Assembly (NCBI GenBank): GCA_024803745.1
Contig: JANJXV010000189.1
Span: 1,254,861-1,318,860, forward strand
Source: Megascapheus bottae
Lineage: Eukaryota > Chordata > Mammalia > Rodentia > Geomyidae
DNA: 64,000 bases
Reading direction: 5' to 3'
The position numbers were made by a program, and so were the translations under genes. The notes under the pieces are model-generated. The model was not told the origin of the DNA. It saw only the letters and a list, made by a program, of their open reading frames with translations, and did no database searches. The stretch's first letter is position 1. The number at the start of each line of letters is the position of its first letter. Shown one piece after another: positions 12,139-25,194 of this stretch.

Positions 12139-15100
12139 TCACCCCTCTGGGATGAAGGGCCGAATCAGCTCTGGGTTCAACAGCGACTCCTCAAGAGGCC
12201 GGTCCACATTGAAGTCATGGACATGGGGGGCTCCTGGATGGGCCTTCGGGGCAGGGCCCCCTGGTCGCTGGGGAATTGGCAGCTCAGATGGATGGGCAGG
12301 CAGAGGAGCTGTGAAGAAGTACTGGTGCAGGAGAGCCTGGAAATGGCAAATAAGGAACAAAGAAAGCCATCACCACCTCTACCCGCACTTCCGGCTGACG
12401 TACACTCAGCTGACTCAGTAAGTCTTTGCTGGATGCTCACGTGTCTAAAGGACTATTCTACAGGCAGGGGACAGAAGGGTGTACGAAACAGACCAAACCC
12501 TGCCTTATCAAAAGTACAAGTGGGGCCGGGACTTTGGCCTAGTGGTAGAGTGCTTGCCTAGCATGCATAAAGACCCAGGTTGATTCCTCGGTACCACATG
12601 CATAGAAAAAAAAACAAACCCCAGAAGTGGTGCTGAGGCTCAAGTGGTAGAGCTCTAGCCTTGAAAAAGTCCAAGGACAGCACTCAGGCCCTGAGCTCAA
12701 GCCCAGGACTGGCCAAAAACAAAAGTACAAGTGGAAGTTAATAAACCAGATAGATGAAAAATACAGAGCATGCCCAATAGTGCTCAGTCCTGTGGGAAAA
12801 ACAGGTAACAAGGAAGAATGGAGAAGCAGTAGACTTAGAATGTTGAACCTTAGGCTAGGCATCTGCCTGTAATCCTATCTACTCAGGAGGCTGAGATTTG
12901 AGGTTTACGGTTTGAAGCCAGCTTAGGCGGGAAAGTCCATGAGTCTCTTATCTCCAATTAACCAGCAAAAAGTCAGAAGCAGAGTTACAACTCAAGTGGC
13001 AGAGTGCCAGCCTTGAATGAAAAAGCTAAGGGACAATGTCCATATCCTGAGTTCAAACCCCATAACCAGCACACAGACACACAGACGCATACACACACAT
13101 ACACACACCAAGTGTAGTGAGGGCTACTGGAGAACAGCAAGGTTGAGTTGCAGGAAGCCTGGGAAGAGTGCTCCCTGCCAGGCAGAGAAGCACAGAACCA
13201 GGGGAGGATATGGGGCTGGCTAGGGCATGGGGCCAACAGCAGGCAGGGTCAGAAGAAGGATTCTGGCTTTTCCTCTAAGTAAGAAGCCACAGGAGAGCCT
13301 TGGTAGGAGGAGGATAACCTGCTCTGTTTAGACAGTCTCTCTATCTGCCAGGTGAATAGATTCAATGGAACAAGGAGAGATGGAGGTTCCGGAAGATGGT
13401 CCAGGCCAGGCTGGAAATGTGACTTCATGGTAGAATGCTTGCTTAGCATGCATGAGGCACGCATGGGCTCGATTCCTCAGTACCACACAAGCAGAAAACT
13501 AGTAATATTTTTTTAAGAAGCTTATAGACATTGCCCAGAACTCGTGAGTTCAAGCTCCAAAACAACACAATACAAAAACCCCAGCCTCCTGAGCAGCTTG
13601 AATAAAATATGTGAGCCACCAGAGTCACCATTATGGGTTCTGAGAGATGACTTGATTGGACTCAAGGTTACTGAATATAAAGCAGGGAGGGTGAGGGAAA
13701 TCAATGGTGCTGAGGGAAGAGACAGTAACCACAGGCTCTTTCCTTACCTGAGAGGCTGAGATGCGCTGGCGAGGAGGGTAGAGTAGAAACTGGCCCAGCA
13801 GGTCCAAGGCCTGAGGAGAGGCATCAGGCAACACCTCCTCCAGTGGTATTGGTGCCTGCTCCTTAAAGGAGATCTTGTTGTAGTCGGGGAGCTCAGTGAT
13901 CTCCTGGCGAGGAAGAGGGAGGCTGTGAGAGCAACCCTACCCTCAGAGCTCTCAGGGTCTCTATCATTCACTTTCCCACTTCCCATCCACCCCAACCTTC
14001 CCGGTGCCCACTATACAAGTGGGAGCTGGGGCAGGGAAGGCAGGACCTGGCCACCAGGAAGGCAGGAGGGAGGAACCTGCTGCTGGGCCACCACAGTGGT
14101 CTCTGTCAATCAAGGGAGATTGGGGCCATAAGGGAAAGTGAGAGAAGAGGCCATCACTTCTTATTGGGGACTAGAGCAAATCTGCTTTGATATCTTCCCC
14201 TCCAGGGGTCCCGACAAACCGGCCAGATGTGAGGGCTGGGGGTGCCCAAAATACGAAGCACACAGCAAAGCTGTTCAATATCGTTCTCGCCAGGGAAAAG
14301 CGGAGACCCGTTTAACAGTTCCCCCATGATGCAGCCCACAGCCCTGTGAAAATAGAACCCCAAGTCACTCTATGAGACACAGACCCACCAAACCAGTTCT
14401 AACACCCCACATCAGAGTCAAAGCCCAGATCTTTCAGTCTAAGTGTGTGTATCTTAGGCTCTAGAATACAGAGAAAACCCTAAATGGCTCCAAGATCTCA
14501 AAGCCTCACACCTAGAACATGCACTCAGGGACACAGGTCTCTGACTAGCCCAGAAATGTCTCAATCTGGGGTCTGACCCCTGGACATGTCACCCAGGATA
14601 GTCCATGCCCTGGGCTTCAAGCCCCTCCCTCCAAGCTCAGAAGCTTCCCTATTGGGATAATTATTCCTCTACCTCCCATCCACCTCAGAAACATCACTAT
14701 GAAAGCCAAATCCAAGTGGTTCATGCCTGTAATCCTAACTACTAAGGAGGCTGAGATCTGAGGATGGAGATGTGAAGCCAGTCCCAGCAGCAAAGTCTGT
14801 AAGACTCTTATTTCCAATTAACCACCAAAAAGCTGGGGACAGAGGTGTGGTTCAATTGGAAGAACACCAGCCTTGAGCAAAAAAAAGCTAAAGGACTGTG
14901 TCCAGGCCCTAAGTTCAAGCTCCAGTAACAGCACACAAAAAAAAAGGAAGGGGGGGGAATCAGTATGTGAAACACCCAAAGTGTAGCACACCACAACCAA
15001 GGTGGATTCCTCCATGTCATATATTACCCTTGCTTGTCCCTACGAGACTCACCATAGGTCAACACCCTGGTCATACTGGCGGGCGCCATACAGGAGCTCA

Positions 15101-16632
15101 GGGGCTCGGTACCACCTGGGGAGAAGAGGCTTGGAGCTCAAAGCCAGGCTACTGGACTGACAAGAAACTGCTTGTCAGCCATGTCTGGACAGAAAGCACT
15201 GAAACATCTCCTCCAGAAACATGGTTAGAGGAGATCCAGCCCCCCCACCCAGGCTCCCACCTTACCTGGTAGCCACCTGGTGGGTGTAGAGGCGATTGCC
15301 ATCTGAAGAAAAGACCCGAGCCAGACCAAAGTCAGCTATCTTGAGCTGACCCGAGGCACTGATAAGTAGGTTGGCAGGTTTCAGGTCCTGAGGATACATC
15401 AGGAGGCATCAGTCTCTCTGTATTCCCTACAGGAGTGTGTGGTAGGAGGACTTGGCAGACTGACTCTCTTCTAGAGTGTTGCCCCGGGTTGCTTACTTTC
15501 TGGCCCTGACCCTCTTGAGCATACTTTCTTCAAGGGTACCCCTGACCTTGGCCCACACTGGGACTGACCCGATGCACGATGTTGTTGGCATGGCAGAAGG
15601 CAACACCCTTGAGCAGCATCTGTAGGTATCTCTTGACTTGCGCTGGGGCCAGTGGTCTCTGAGCATGGCGCACCACCTCTGCCAGATCAGACAGCATGAA
15701 CTCGAAGGCCAGCACAAAGCCTGCCCCATGCGGAAACACAGCCTTCAGCTGCACCACCTGAGGGAAGGCTTCCTGTCAGCACCCAGATTCACGTCACCTG
15801 ACCTCCTCCGCCACCCTCTAACTCTTGGGACAGTTCCTTGACAAGACCACCCAGGAACCAAGAAAGCAACATGGGCCTCATGCTAAGGGTTCACATCAAG
15901 AGGTTGTGATCCGAAGATCACAGTCTTCCCTAGCAAGAAGACTCCATGAGATTCTCTCTAATTGACCACCACACACAAAAAAAGGTAAGGACGGTGTCCA
16001 AGCCCCGACTTCAAGCCCAGGAAAGAGGGCTTGAGGGAAGTGGTTATGAGGAAAGAATGCAAGAAAGCAATGTTTCCGAACCTGCGCCCTCCTCACCCCA
16101 GTTCAGCCCCTGACTTACATACTGATTGTCCTCAATTTCCTGCAAAGCCTTGATCTCCCCCAAGGCCTGGTTGGGGATACCATCCTCCAGCCTCCTCAGG
16201 GCCACTTTCTTGAGGGCAACGATTTCACCAGTCTGTGCACCAAAGAGCACAAACATTGTCCATGCACTCAAGGCTGGGAAAGAGACCGATATTGGGGCGG
16301 AGGGGATGGGGGGGGGAAGATAGCCATGGAGAAAAAAGAGACACCCCTTCCCTGCTGCCCTTAGTAAGCACGCGTTCAGAGGAGAAGGTATGCGACCATC
16401 CCGGGACCGGGAAAAGAAGTCACTGTAAGATGGGAGGTGGAGGGAGAGCACCGAGGCAGACGGGAGGGCGTCAGCAGATCCACAGACTGTCCTGGGTGGC
16501 AGCAGCAGCAGCAGCACAGGGAATAGGGCAGAGGAAAGGCCAGGCCCCGCTCCTCACCTCCACATGCTTGGCCTTGAAGACGATGCCATGCGCGCCCTCC
16601 CCGATGCGGCCCAGGATGCAGTACTGGTTCAT
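12139..16632 (-). CDS. CDK20: Cyclin-dependent kinase 20 (cell-cycle-related kinase), complete
   Basis: Serine/threonine kinase of the CDK family, known for roles in cell-cycle entry and ciliary/Hedgehog signalling. Eight minus-strand coding exons: 16632-16558, 16232-16119, 15757-15569, 15387-15266, 15115-15053, 14343-14220, 13903-13748 and 12336-12139. They sum to 1041 bases, i.e. 346 residues plus TGA, the same length as human CDK20. Visible parts: glycine loop GRIGEGAHG, catalytic Lys in VALKK, alpha-C Glu51, catalytic loop HR/DLKPAN across an exon junction, DFG in ADFGLARV, T-loop THQVATRWYRAPE, and the C-terminal tail ending in RPFIPEG. All introns have GT/AG borders; the donor after exon 6 (GTTTGT) is weak. 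Residue 50 is Gly (GGG codon) where human CDK20 has Arg, in the PSTAIRE-equivalent helix; see findings. Confidence 0.97.
12524..12721 (+). mobile_element. SINE type A with target duplication
   Basis: Full-length copy flanked by AAAGTACAAGTGG at 12,511-12,523 and 12,722-12,734. Lies in the last intron of CDK20. Confidence 0.85.
12850..13075 (+). mobile_element. SINE type B with (CA) tail
   Basis: Complete copy whose tail has grown into CACACA repeats (13,068-13,110); last CDK20 intron. Confidence 0.75.
13405..13570 (+). mobile_element. SINE type A, degenerate tail
   Basis: Head with GGCTCGATTCC; the tail is diverged. In the last intron of CDK20. Confidence 0.65.
14705..14945 (+). mobile_element. 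SINE type B
   Basis: Complete copy between CDK20 exons 5 and 6. Confidence 0.75.
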
Positions 16633-16639
16633 CAAGCCA

Positions 16640-16760
16640 TGCTCAACCGCAGCGGTGGTCACCTAGCAACGTGGAGACCCGCAGACGCAGGGGCGGGGCC
16701 GCGGCGGGTCACGTGACCGGGGAGGACAGTAGTGGGGGGGGAACCCGGAAGCCAACTCCT
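16640..16760 (-). promoter_or_regulatory. CDK20 promoter: GC box and palindromic CACGTG element
   Basis: The 120 bp upstream of the CDK20 ATG are CpG-rich. They contain a GC box (GGGGCGGGGC, about 16,690-16,699) and a perfect palindrome GTCACGTGAC at 16,708-16,717, the core of USF/MITF-TFEB type E-boxes. No TATA box is seen. Use of these sites is inferred. Confidence 0.6.
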
Positions 16761-16919
16761 CAGGGACCGCCATTCGCGACTGCACCTCTCCCTAGCGTCC
16801 ACTGGAGTCACGCTGACAAGTGCATTCGGTTTCACGCCTGGGCAGCAGGCTGTACCCGGAACAATGGCGGCCCTCCGTATAGACTACATAAGTGTTCTGA
16901 GCACAAGTATGGTTGGCAA

Positions 16920-18234
16920 GGTAAACTATGTTGTTTGAATGAACGTGTGTCTCAAGTGACAGTGTTTTCAACTTGGGATGGTTCTGTAACATATGGTATA
17001 GAAAGGTGCATTTGTCATTCCTTCATTGGATGTGAGAAGTGGTTGCTTGCATCCAGTCACTGCTTGGAAACCTCAGTGATGCAATTGAACATGGCATCCA
17101 CTGTTATTCCAAAGAAAAGACATGGCTGCAGGAACTAGAGGGCATCTCCGAAGTTGGGAAGCTGCTTTTGTCTTCTACAGTGGTACTTAAGTTACAAAGA
17201 AATTTATCTTGATGCCACAAAGGAGGGGTTGTTCTAATTATTTTTTTAATCTCCCTCTTCCATGTTCCTGGGGTATTAAAGATGGAGAGCTATATTCTGG
17301 GACAGAATAGAATTTTTTAGGAAGCCGGTACACCATCTCTCGAAATCCTTCCCACAATGTTTTGCGTGCAGAAGACAACATCCAATGGCTGTATGGTAAG
17401 ATGCTCTGTAATGGTAAGATGTTACAGTGCACTCTGGGTGGCCACTTCTCTTCTTGTTTTCCCTGACCTTTCAGCATCCTGGACTGTTTACACCTTAGAG
17501 GCAATGGAACTTTTCAGAGACTTGGCCAGAAACCAGGGCATCCTATTTGGTTTATTCGATGCTAACAGATGTTAAGGTCATATTAACCTCCTATGCTGAG
17601 AGATTTCTGTAACTGACCCTTGACTTAATGACAAACTCAGATTTGTCACATTAGGAGTTATTTTGGCATGACAATAAAAGCTCAGGTTTTATGCCACACC
17701 TCCAGCGCCTGCTACCTCCAGATGACAGCTGGCTTATGTGTGACTCTGGGAACAGGTGGTAAGGTGCTGGTGATTGGCTTTTTCCTGTGGAGAGGGGAGT
17801 GGCCAGAGATATTCTAGGACTCCTTAAAAGCTCTAGACAACCTTTGGGGATGGATACTGTGGTCTGATATGCAGAGGCAGCTAACTTCTCTTCAGAGTTG
17901 GCCAGAGTCTTAGAGCAACTGCTTTGTTTGGCCAGGGTCAGTTGGTTTGGGTCTGTACTTTATAGCAGAAGAGGCTCTGCTTTTCAGCAGGAACATTGTC
18001 TTGTAGGGCCAGAATCAGGGCCATCTTTCTGAACTTGAGGACAGTGAGGCAGACATGACTGGGCATGGTACTGTCACCATTCCTGGCTCTGTAGTTTGAT
18101 TCCAACATGGCGCACACACTCCAGATATATTTGTAGGGAAGTCCCTGACCCCAAAGCTGCACTGACTGCCTGTGACACCATGGGAGTAGGTGGTGACACA
18201 CTCTGTGTAAGGACAATCAGTCTCCTGTCTGCAG
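16920..18234 (+). other. Left end of the semaphorin duplication (intronic)
   Basis: This stretch has no recognisable exon. From about 16,930 it resembles the right-hand semaphorin gene: the region of 16,950-16,990 and 17,090-17,120 looks like 56,470-56,540 and 56,630-56,670, and 17,680-18,230 matches 57,290-57,790 clearly. The counterpart of exon 56820-56933 could not be found. The break therefore falls between about 16,860 and 16,930, within 300 bp of the CDK20 start. The match in the first 200 bp is weak and was judged by eye. Confidence 0.45.
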
Positions 18235-18857
18235 AACCTAGATTCGTCTATTCGGATGTGATCCAGAAAAGCTCTGATAGTCCTGGGCATGATGATGACA
18301 AGGTTTACTTCTTCTTCACTGAAGTGTCTATGGAGTATGACTTTATTTCCAAGTTAAAGGTCCCCCGCGTTGCCAGAGTGTGCAAGGTGAGCCCTGATCT
18401 CCCTGCTGACCTAGAAGTTCTTTCCATTCTGTGGGAGCAGGCCTGGAAAAGCATCTTTCCCTGCCCCCCCCAATCCCTTCCTGCCATATCATTCACTGTT
18501 GAGAGGCCTGGCAGGTTCCATATATTTGTTATCAGAACCCCAGCTCTCTTCCCTCCTCCCTCTCCCTCCACCAAGTGTCCACGGGAACTAAGGTGACAAC
18601 GGCACCCAGGCTGCACCCCTTAGCACTGTCCTTAGACCTCCCCAGGGCTGTAGGAAAAGTTAGGCTTTGTTGAGTGTGCCAAGTAGATTCTCTGGGACTT
18701 AGAATCCCACTATTAGGAGCTCTTAGTCAACTCAAGAATGAATCACAAATTAGTAAGGGAAGGCTAAGAAGTGAGAAATACACTTCAAAATGTTTATCAG
18801 GCCCAAAGCTTGAAGTATATGTGTGTGGAGATATTGGAGGCAAGGATGTATGTTCTT

Positions 18858-19057
18858 TTTTATTTTTGCCAGTCCTGAGGCTTGAACTCAGGGCCTGAGC
18901 ACTGTCCTTGGCCTTTTTCAAGGTTAGAGCTCTACCACTTGGGCCACAGCACCACTTCTGGCTCTTTCTATGTATGTGCTACCATGGAATCAAATTTGGA
19001 TCTTTGTGCATGCTTAGGCAAGCACTCTACCACTAGGCCAAACTCCCAGCCTGGCAA
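18858..19057 (-). mobile_element. SINE type A, reversed
   Basis: Contains CTACCACTAGGCCAAACTCC and the reversed tail; in the first intron of the semaphorin pseudogene and absent from the matching intron at 58.2-60.1 kb. Confidence 0.8.
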
Positions 19058-21558
19058 GGATGTCTTAAAAGCAGATGCATAACACCAGACAACTGCCGTG
19101 GGTAGAGTTAGCAAACCTCAAGGTAGCTTAGCTGGCATTTTAGGAAAGGCAGGGTGACATCAGGACTCACAAAAGATGATTAGCTGCAGCTAATCCTCCA
19201 TGGAAGTCATTCAGTTCCCAGTTGCCCGGTGACGGTTCCATGAGGTGATCATTATTGGAACCTCTCCAGTCAGTAAGAGTGATCTCATGCCACCGATACA
19301 CACAGTTGGAGGCTTAAGTGTGCTCTCCCCTTAACAGCCTAGCACACGAGGCAGAAAGTGGGTGCTGTGTGTATCTGAGTTGTTTGTCTAGCTCTTCTCT
19401 AGCCAGGGCTCACTTAGTTATCAGGTTTCTCTTAACCCATGGCTATCTCACTTCCCAGCTTGCAGAGCAGTGAACCACCCCTGTTCAGGCCAGGATGGTG
19501 CATGGCAGTCCTAGTGGATGGTTAATGCAAAAGCAGGGCTCCCAGAAGGTATTTGAGCCACTCTAACAGCAGCCCAGCCTGAGGTGTCCGTGCCTTCACT
19601 CTCCACCACCACTGTAGTTCCATAGCTGTCAGGATACGAACAATGGACCTACTTTGGCTAATCGTGACACCTAGCCCTGGGATAAGGGTTTGCATGGCAT
19701 CCATGACCAAGATCATGCAATATACCCCACCAAATTCATGCTATGAGGCTTGGCCTAAGGACTTCTGTCGTCCCCTCAGAATCCTTTTCTTGTCCTGTAT
19801 CTTGTCTCACTGCCGGTCTGAGATGAGATGTGCACTTATCTCCCCATCGATGCCACGCTGTACACACAGACCTCAGATGCCTATGAGTCTGCTAAAACAT
19901 CAGAAGGAAAAATAAAGGCTTCTTACATGCTTCATCATTTGCCTTCCTATGATTACATGGTAGACATGAGAAAGGAGTAGGCTTGCATTGTGTCCAAGAT
20001 AAAAGAAGACTCTTTCATGTTATATTCTTTGGCAAGCATGCCTTCTGTTTTTAGTTCACTGGTTTCCAGGACCCATTCATTCTAAGAATTCCCAGTGGAT
20101 GCCTAAAACCACAGACAATGCTGAATCTTTATGCACTGTTTTCCTATACACATATGCCTTAGTCTATAAAGTAGATAAAATAAGGCATTAGCTGTAATAA
20201 ATGATAAATAGAACAGAATCTCAATCTCTGTAACTGAAATCATGGGGAGGTAACCATAGAGAAGGTAGGTCAGTTTTATTCTCTCCCAGCCGTGAAGTCC
20301 TGAGAGTTCACAGTTGACTCCTCTCAGCCCTTGGCCACTGCACAGTGTTTAAGGACCACCTAGTTGTCAGCATGGAATCAGAAGTTTGGATCTGTCAAAG
20401 AGGACATGCATCCATTTATCCAAGAGAAGTCTCATGTCTAGAGGCTGCCTGCCACCAACCAGGTCCATATGGTTCACTTACAGGTTATTTGGAGATGGAC
20501 AGGAGCCAAGAAACAGTCTCGTTGAGTCAGAACCCAGTGGCATTCAGAGTGCTGTGGAACAGTTGTAATTAGATGAGTTATCATTAGATGAGTTTTAAGA
20601 GAGAGGATTTTTATTTGTTTTATTTTGAGCCAGAAAGCCTGATCTGAGCTAGCAGGAAAGTGTCTGCTTTCCTTTTACTCAGCAAGGCTTGTCCAGGTCA
20701 TGCTATAAACTACTGAGGTTGGGTATTACACCCTGCATGCAGACCACATGCGGATGGGACATCCAGGTTCCCTTACCATGTCTTGTCTCTGGGGTTTCAG
20801 GGAGACCGAGGGGGTCTGAGGATCTTACAGAAGAAGTGGACCTCTTTCCTGAAGGCTAGGCTGATCTGCTCCCAGGCAGACATAGGTCTGACCTTCGACA
20901 TATTACAAGATGTCTTTATACTGCGGTCCCCAGACCTCAAGGAGCCTGTGTTCTATGCACTCTTCACCCCACAGCTGTAAGTGCTGCCCTGGGAAAATGG
21001 CATCTGTTCCCCAGTGCCCGGCTTCACTTCATGCACTCACATGGCCTCTCCTTTGCAGGAACAACGTGGGCCTGTCAGCAGTGTGTGCCTACACGCTATC
21101 CACGGTGGAGGCAGTGTTCTCTCATGGCAAGTACATGCAGAGGGTCACAGTGGAGAAGTCTCACATCAAGTGGGTACCCTACTATGATCTGGTGCCCACT
21201 CCACGGCCTGGAGAGGTGAGCAGGGCAGGGGCTCTAAGGGAAAGGTTTTTGTCCCTGATCAAGAGTCTAGGACCCACAAGTGCAGGGCCTCCTAGAAGGT
21301 GAGTCTTCTGGCCACCATGCATCTATACCATGCCCAGCATCCACTGGGGCCTGAGAACTAAAGAGGGCAACTTTACCCTTTTCTATATATTGTGCAACAA
21401 GTCTCAGAACACTCTTCCCAAAGGAATGTGCTACTGTCTATTTTTGTGGAACTGATTTTGCACAATGCAGTTCAGTTTCCTGCAGAGAAACACATAATTT
21501 CTCTACCAGTGATTTTCACTGTCATGAACTATTCTGTCTACTAATCAATAGGAGTCCC

Positions 21559-21755
21559 TTTTTTTTCTTTGCCAGTTCTGGGCTTGAACTCAGGGTCTGG
21601 GCCCTGTCCTTGGACTTTCTCAAGGCCAATACTCTACCACTTGAGCCTCAGCACTACTTCTGGCTTTTTTCTATGTATGTGGTACTGAGGAATCGAACCT
21701 GGGTCTTCCTGCATGCTAGGCAAGAACTCTACTACTAGGCCAAACTCTGGGCCCA
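21559..21755 (-). mobile_element. SINE type A, reversed
   Basis: Contains GAGGAATCGAACCTGG; pseudogene intron. Confidence 0.8.
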
Positions 21756-23296
21756 ATAGGAGTCACTTTTTATTTTCTTCTAAGACAAAAAGAATAAAAA
21801 AGAAGTTTTAAGCTAATTTGGATGCCCCACTCATTGTTTGTCATGTAGTAAATGGGCCCTAACCTGTCTCCCCCACCCCTCCCCACCAGCTCTGGATATC
21901 TGGCCCTGACCAGACATAATCAGTTCTTTCTTTTGTGTGCACTGTGTTCAATAAAAATTAGTTTCTTGTACTCACTAACTTTGGGAAGGTCCCAAATTTT
22001 AGGAAGCTGGCACCATTTTTCCTCTTTCTCTGTTATTATGGTGGGAATGCCCAGTCTGAGGGTCATATACAACCTGAGAAATTATTTGGCACATGATGGG
22101 GCAGCCATGAAAACTTCCAGTCGGTCTTATTGGTTGTCTCTAGCCTGCCTGTCTATTATTGATAATATTAAATGGCTGGAGAATGATGTTATAAATATCC
22201 AAAATGGCCTCTAGAAGAAAAAAGTTGCTTACCCTTATTTAACATTAGACTGTTTTTTGTCAATGTTTGTTAGAATCCTCATCTTTATGGGAAAATTGTT
22301 ATGACAACATGCCTTTAATTTCCAAAGTTTGGAAATTTGTTCACTGGTAGTTAATTCTATACACTGATGATCTGTCAAAATCAGACACATTGTATGGATG
22401 TGAGTTGCATCCTCTGGCTTCTGGGAAGAAGTTCTTTAGCTATCCTCTGTCACCATTCTTTGGAGACTAGTCAGTGTGGATCCCTCAGTGCTATACTTGA
22501 CATGATTCCCAGCGCTGTCCTTGATTGGTGATGGACAGGCATGTTCACCAGGGAAACTTTTGCCTTCACAGTGCATCAACAGCGAGACACATGCAGCCAA
22601 CTACACCAGCTCTTTGAATTTACCAACCCAAACACTGTTATTTGTTAAAGACCACCCTTTGATGGATGACTCAGTGACTCCATAGACGACAGGCCCACAT
22701 TCATCATAAAAGATGTGAACTACACCCAGATTGTGGTGGATAGGACCCAGGCTCTGGATGGAACCATCTATGATGTCATGTTTCTCAGCACAGGTAGGTT
22801 CTGCGGAAGTCACAGTCAAAGTGTGTCTGTGTCCTTGGGTAAGAGACTGGAAGTGTACTTAAGATCCTTTGTGGGTAGATCTGACATCTCTCTTCAGGTA
22901 GGCCAAGTAGTTATAAAAGCATGAAAGAATTATGGCATCTGGGCTTCCAGATCTCTGTGACTAGAGAGCTTGTTTGAACATTCAAGGCTTGGCCTGCATC
23001 TGGGATGGGCTCCTGCAAAGAAGTCCCTGTTGTGGGAATGGAGTGATACCCTTGAGTGCTGCAATTGTGAGCACTGAGCATCCTGGCATTTCCTAAGTGC
23101 TGCTGAGAGGCTTTTTTCCTATCCCTGGAAGGAGCCAGGCTGAGATAGGTCCTGATCTGTGGCTGGGGATGGGGGGAATACACTTCCTTTAGGACCAGTA
23201 TTCTTGCCATAGCAGCTGACAGAGCCTTAAGCCCACCCTGAGGACTTCCCAGCTGATTTGTATGCCCTAGGAATAAAAGCTTATGCTTTGTGTGCC

Positions 23297-23487
23297 AGGA
23301 GTTTGGCCTAGTGGTAGAGTGCTTGCCCAGCATGCATGAAGACCTGGCTTCAATTCCTCGGTACTGCATATATATAGAAAAAGCCTGAAATGGTGCTGTG
23401 GCTCAAGTGCAGAGCACTAGACTTAAGACAGCCCAAGGACAGTGCTCAGGCCATGAGTACAAGCCCCAGGACTGGCAAAAAAAAAGC
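23297..23487 (+). mobile_element. SINE type A
   Basis: Head GTGGTAGAGTGCTTGCCCAG; flanked by GCTTATGCTTTGT at about 23,279 and 23,488, a target duplication. Confidence 0.85.
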
Positions 23488-24387
23488 TTATGCTTTGTAA
23501 GAAAATCAGAATAACCTGTAACTTGAGTTTCGAATAGATTATTTGTCAGAGGCTTTCTCTTTTAGTTCTTGTGCAACACTGTCCTCTTAATCGAGGCATC
23601 TAATTGAGGGAGTAATTTGGGAGTGCAGAAGGGGGAGTATTGGCTCCTGAGTAACCTTGGTGACCTTGATTTGGTGACCTAGGTGTGTCCCTCTGGGGCT
23701 GCCTCACTGACCTGTGGTTTTGGCCTTGCAGACCAGGGCACCTTGTACAAAGCAGTCAGCCTAAAGAATGGTATGCATGTCATTGAGGAGACACAGCTTT
23801 TCCAGAAACCTGAACCAGTTCAAACCCTACTATTGTCTTCGAAGAAGGTAACGGGGCCCAGATAGCAGGTCTGGTGGCTGCCTTGCTGGGTGGCTTTGCA
23901 GGGCTGTCATGTGATACTGGCTAAGCTAGTGTTGGCCATGCTGTTTTTCCTGGCCCAGATGTGCTAGCCTTCAGAATGGAGGAAGGCAGAACTAGGGAGA
24001 CAGAACTTCACTGAGTTCCTACAGCACAAGGCCAGTGTCAAGGTGAAACAGTCCTTGCATCATGGGAAGGAATGTTCTTGTTACCTGAACCAGTGAGATC
24101 AGACTGTGTTGGCTCTATGTCATGGTAAATACAGACTTGTCCACGTATGAACTCCTAAGAGAAACAATAGGATACTTAATAGCTCATTATTGACATCGTG
24201 CTTCCTCCTGAACTAAGGACTACAAATGTTTTCTGCTAAGAAATTGACAGTGGATTCTGGAGGATGGGAAGCTGGAAGTCTGGCCTATAGGCCCTTAATT
24301 CAGCCTGTAGCTCCATTTATCCTGGAGAAGACATAGAATAGGCCTCCTCTTAGACTCTGGTTTTAGCATGCCCTGAGCTTGTTATGG

Positions 24388-24410
24388 CTAATAATAATAA
24401 TAATAATAAC
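24388..24410. repeat. (AAT)n microsatellite
   Basis: Seven AAT/TAA units. Confidence 0.9.
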
Positions 24411-24445
24411 CATATTTTTTCTGTTCACCTTATAAAAACTGCAGG

Positions 24446-24680
24446 GCCAGGCACGGATGGTCCATACCTGCATATCCTAGCTACTCAGGAGGCTGAGATC
24501 TGGGGATCATAGTTCAAAGCCAGCCTGGGTAGGGAAATCTATGAGACTCTTATCTCCAATTAACCACCTAAAATCTGGAAGTTTAGCAGTTTCTCCAAGT
24601 GGTAGAACATGAGCTTTGAGAAAAAAAAAAGCTCAGGGACAGTGCCCAGGCTCTGAATTCAAACTCCATGACCACACAAA
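24446..24680 (+). mobile_element. SINE type B
   Basis: Complete copy in a pseudogene intron; its A-tail hosts the short LINE at 24,694-24,788. Confidence 0.75.
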
Positions 24681-24693
24681 AAAGTATAGCAAA

Positions 24694-24788
24694 GGTATCA
24701 ATGTATGTGAATGAATGAATGTACCTTCTCTCTGGCAAATATCATGTAACCCTTTTACTAATCACAATAAAAATATTTAAAAAAAAAA
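24694..24788 (+). mobile_element. Very short LINE-1 3' end inserted at a SINE tail
   Basis: 95 bp of the same LINE tail, flanked by AAGTATAGCAAA at 24,682-24,693 and 24,789-24,800. It landed in the A-rich tail of the SINE that ends near 24,680. Confidence 0.8.
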
Positions 24789-25194
24789 AAGTATAGCAAA
24801 ACCCTTTACCTGGAGAGTTGTATAGGAATGGCTTAGGTTGGAAGTATTGGATTTCACCCTGCTGATTGTAGCTTACCATCATCCGTCACATTTCCACCTG
24901 GCTGTGGAAAGTGTTACTACCCTCTTTTACACCTAAAATGGAGCAACGAAGAACAGAATGTAGACAAGTCCATTTCCTGGGGGCTGTGTATTGGCCTTGT
25001 TTCCCTGGGCAGCCAGCCATGTGCTCTGCACCTCTGATTCTTCCCCATAGACTGGCAGGAAAGGCACCTCCTCTCTGGGTCACCGTGAGAGTTCCACAGC
25101 CTTGTGAAGCACCACTTCCACAGTGAGAAGCTGTGAGCTGTGCCTATACCTGTCTCTACCAAAAGGTGGCACAGAGCAAGAGACTTGCTCAGTT

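Noticed and set aside
16671..17138. 155-codon plus-strand ORF upstream of CDK20
   Set aside because: It runs from CpG-rich promoter into semaphorin intron sequence and resembles no protein.
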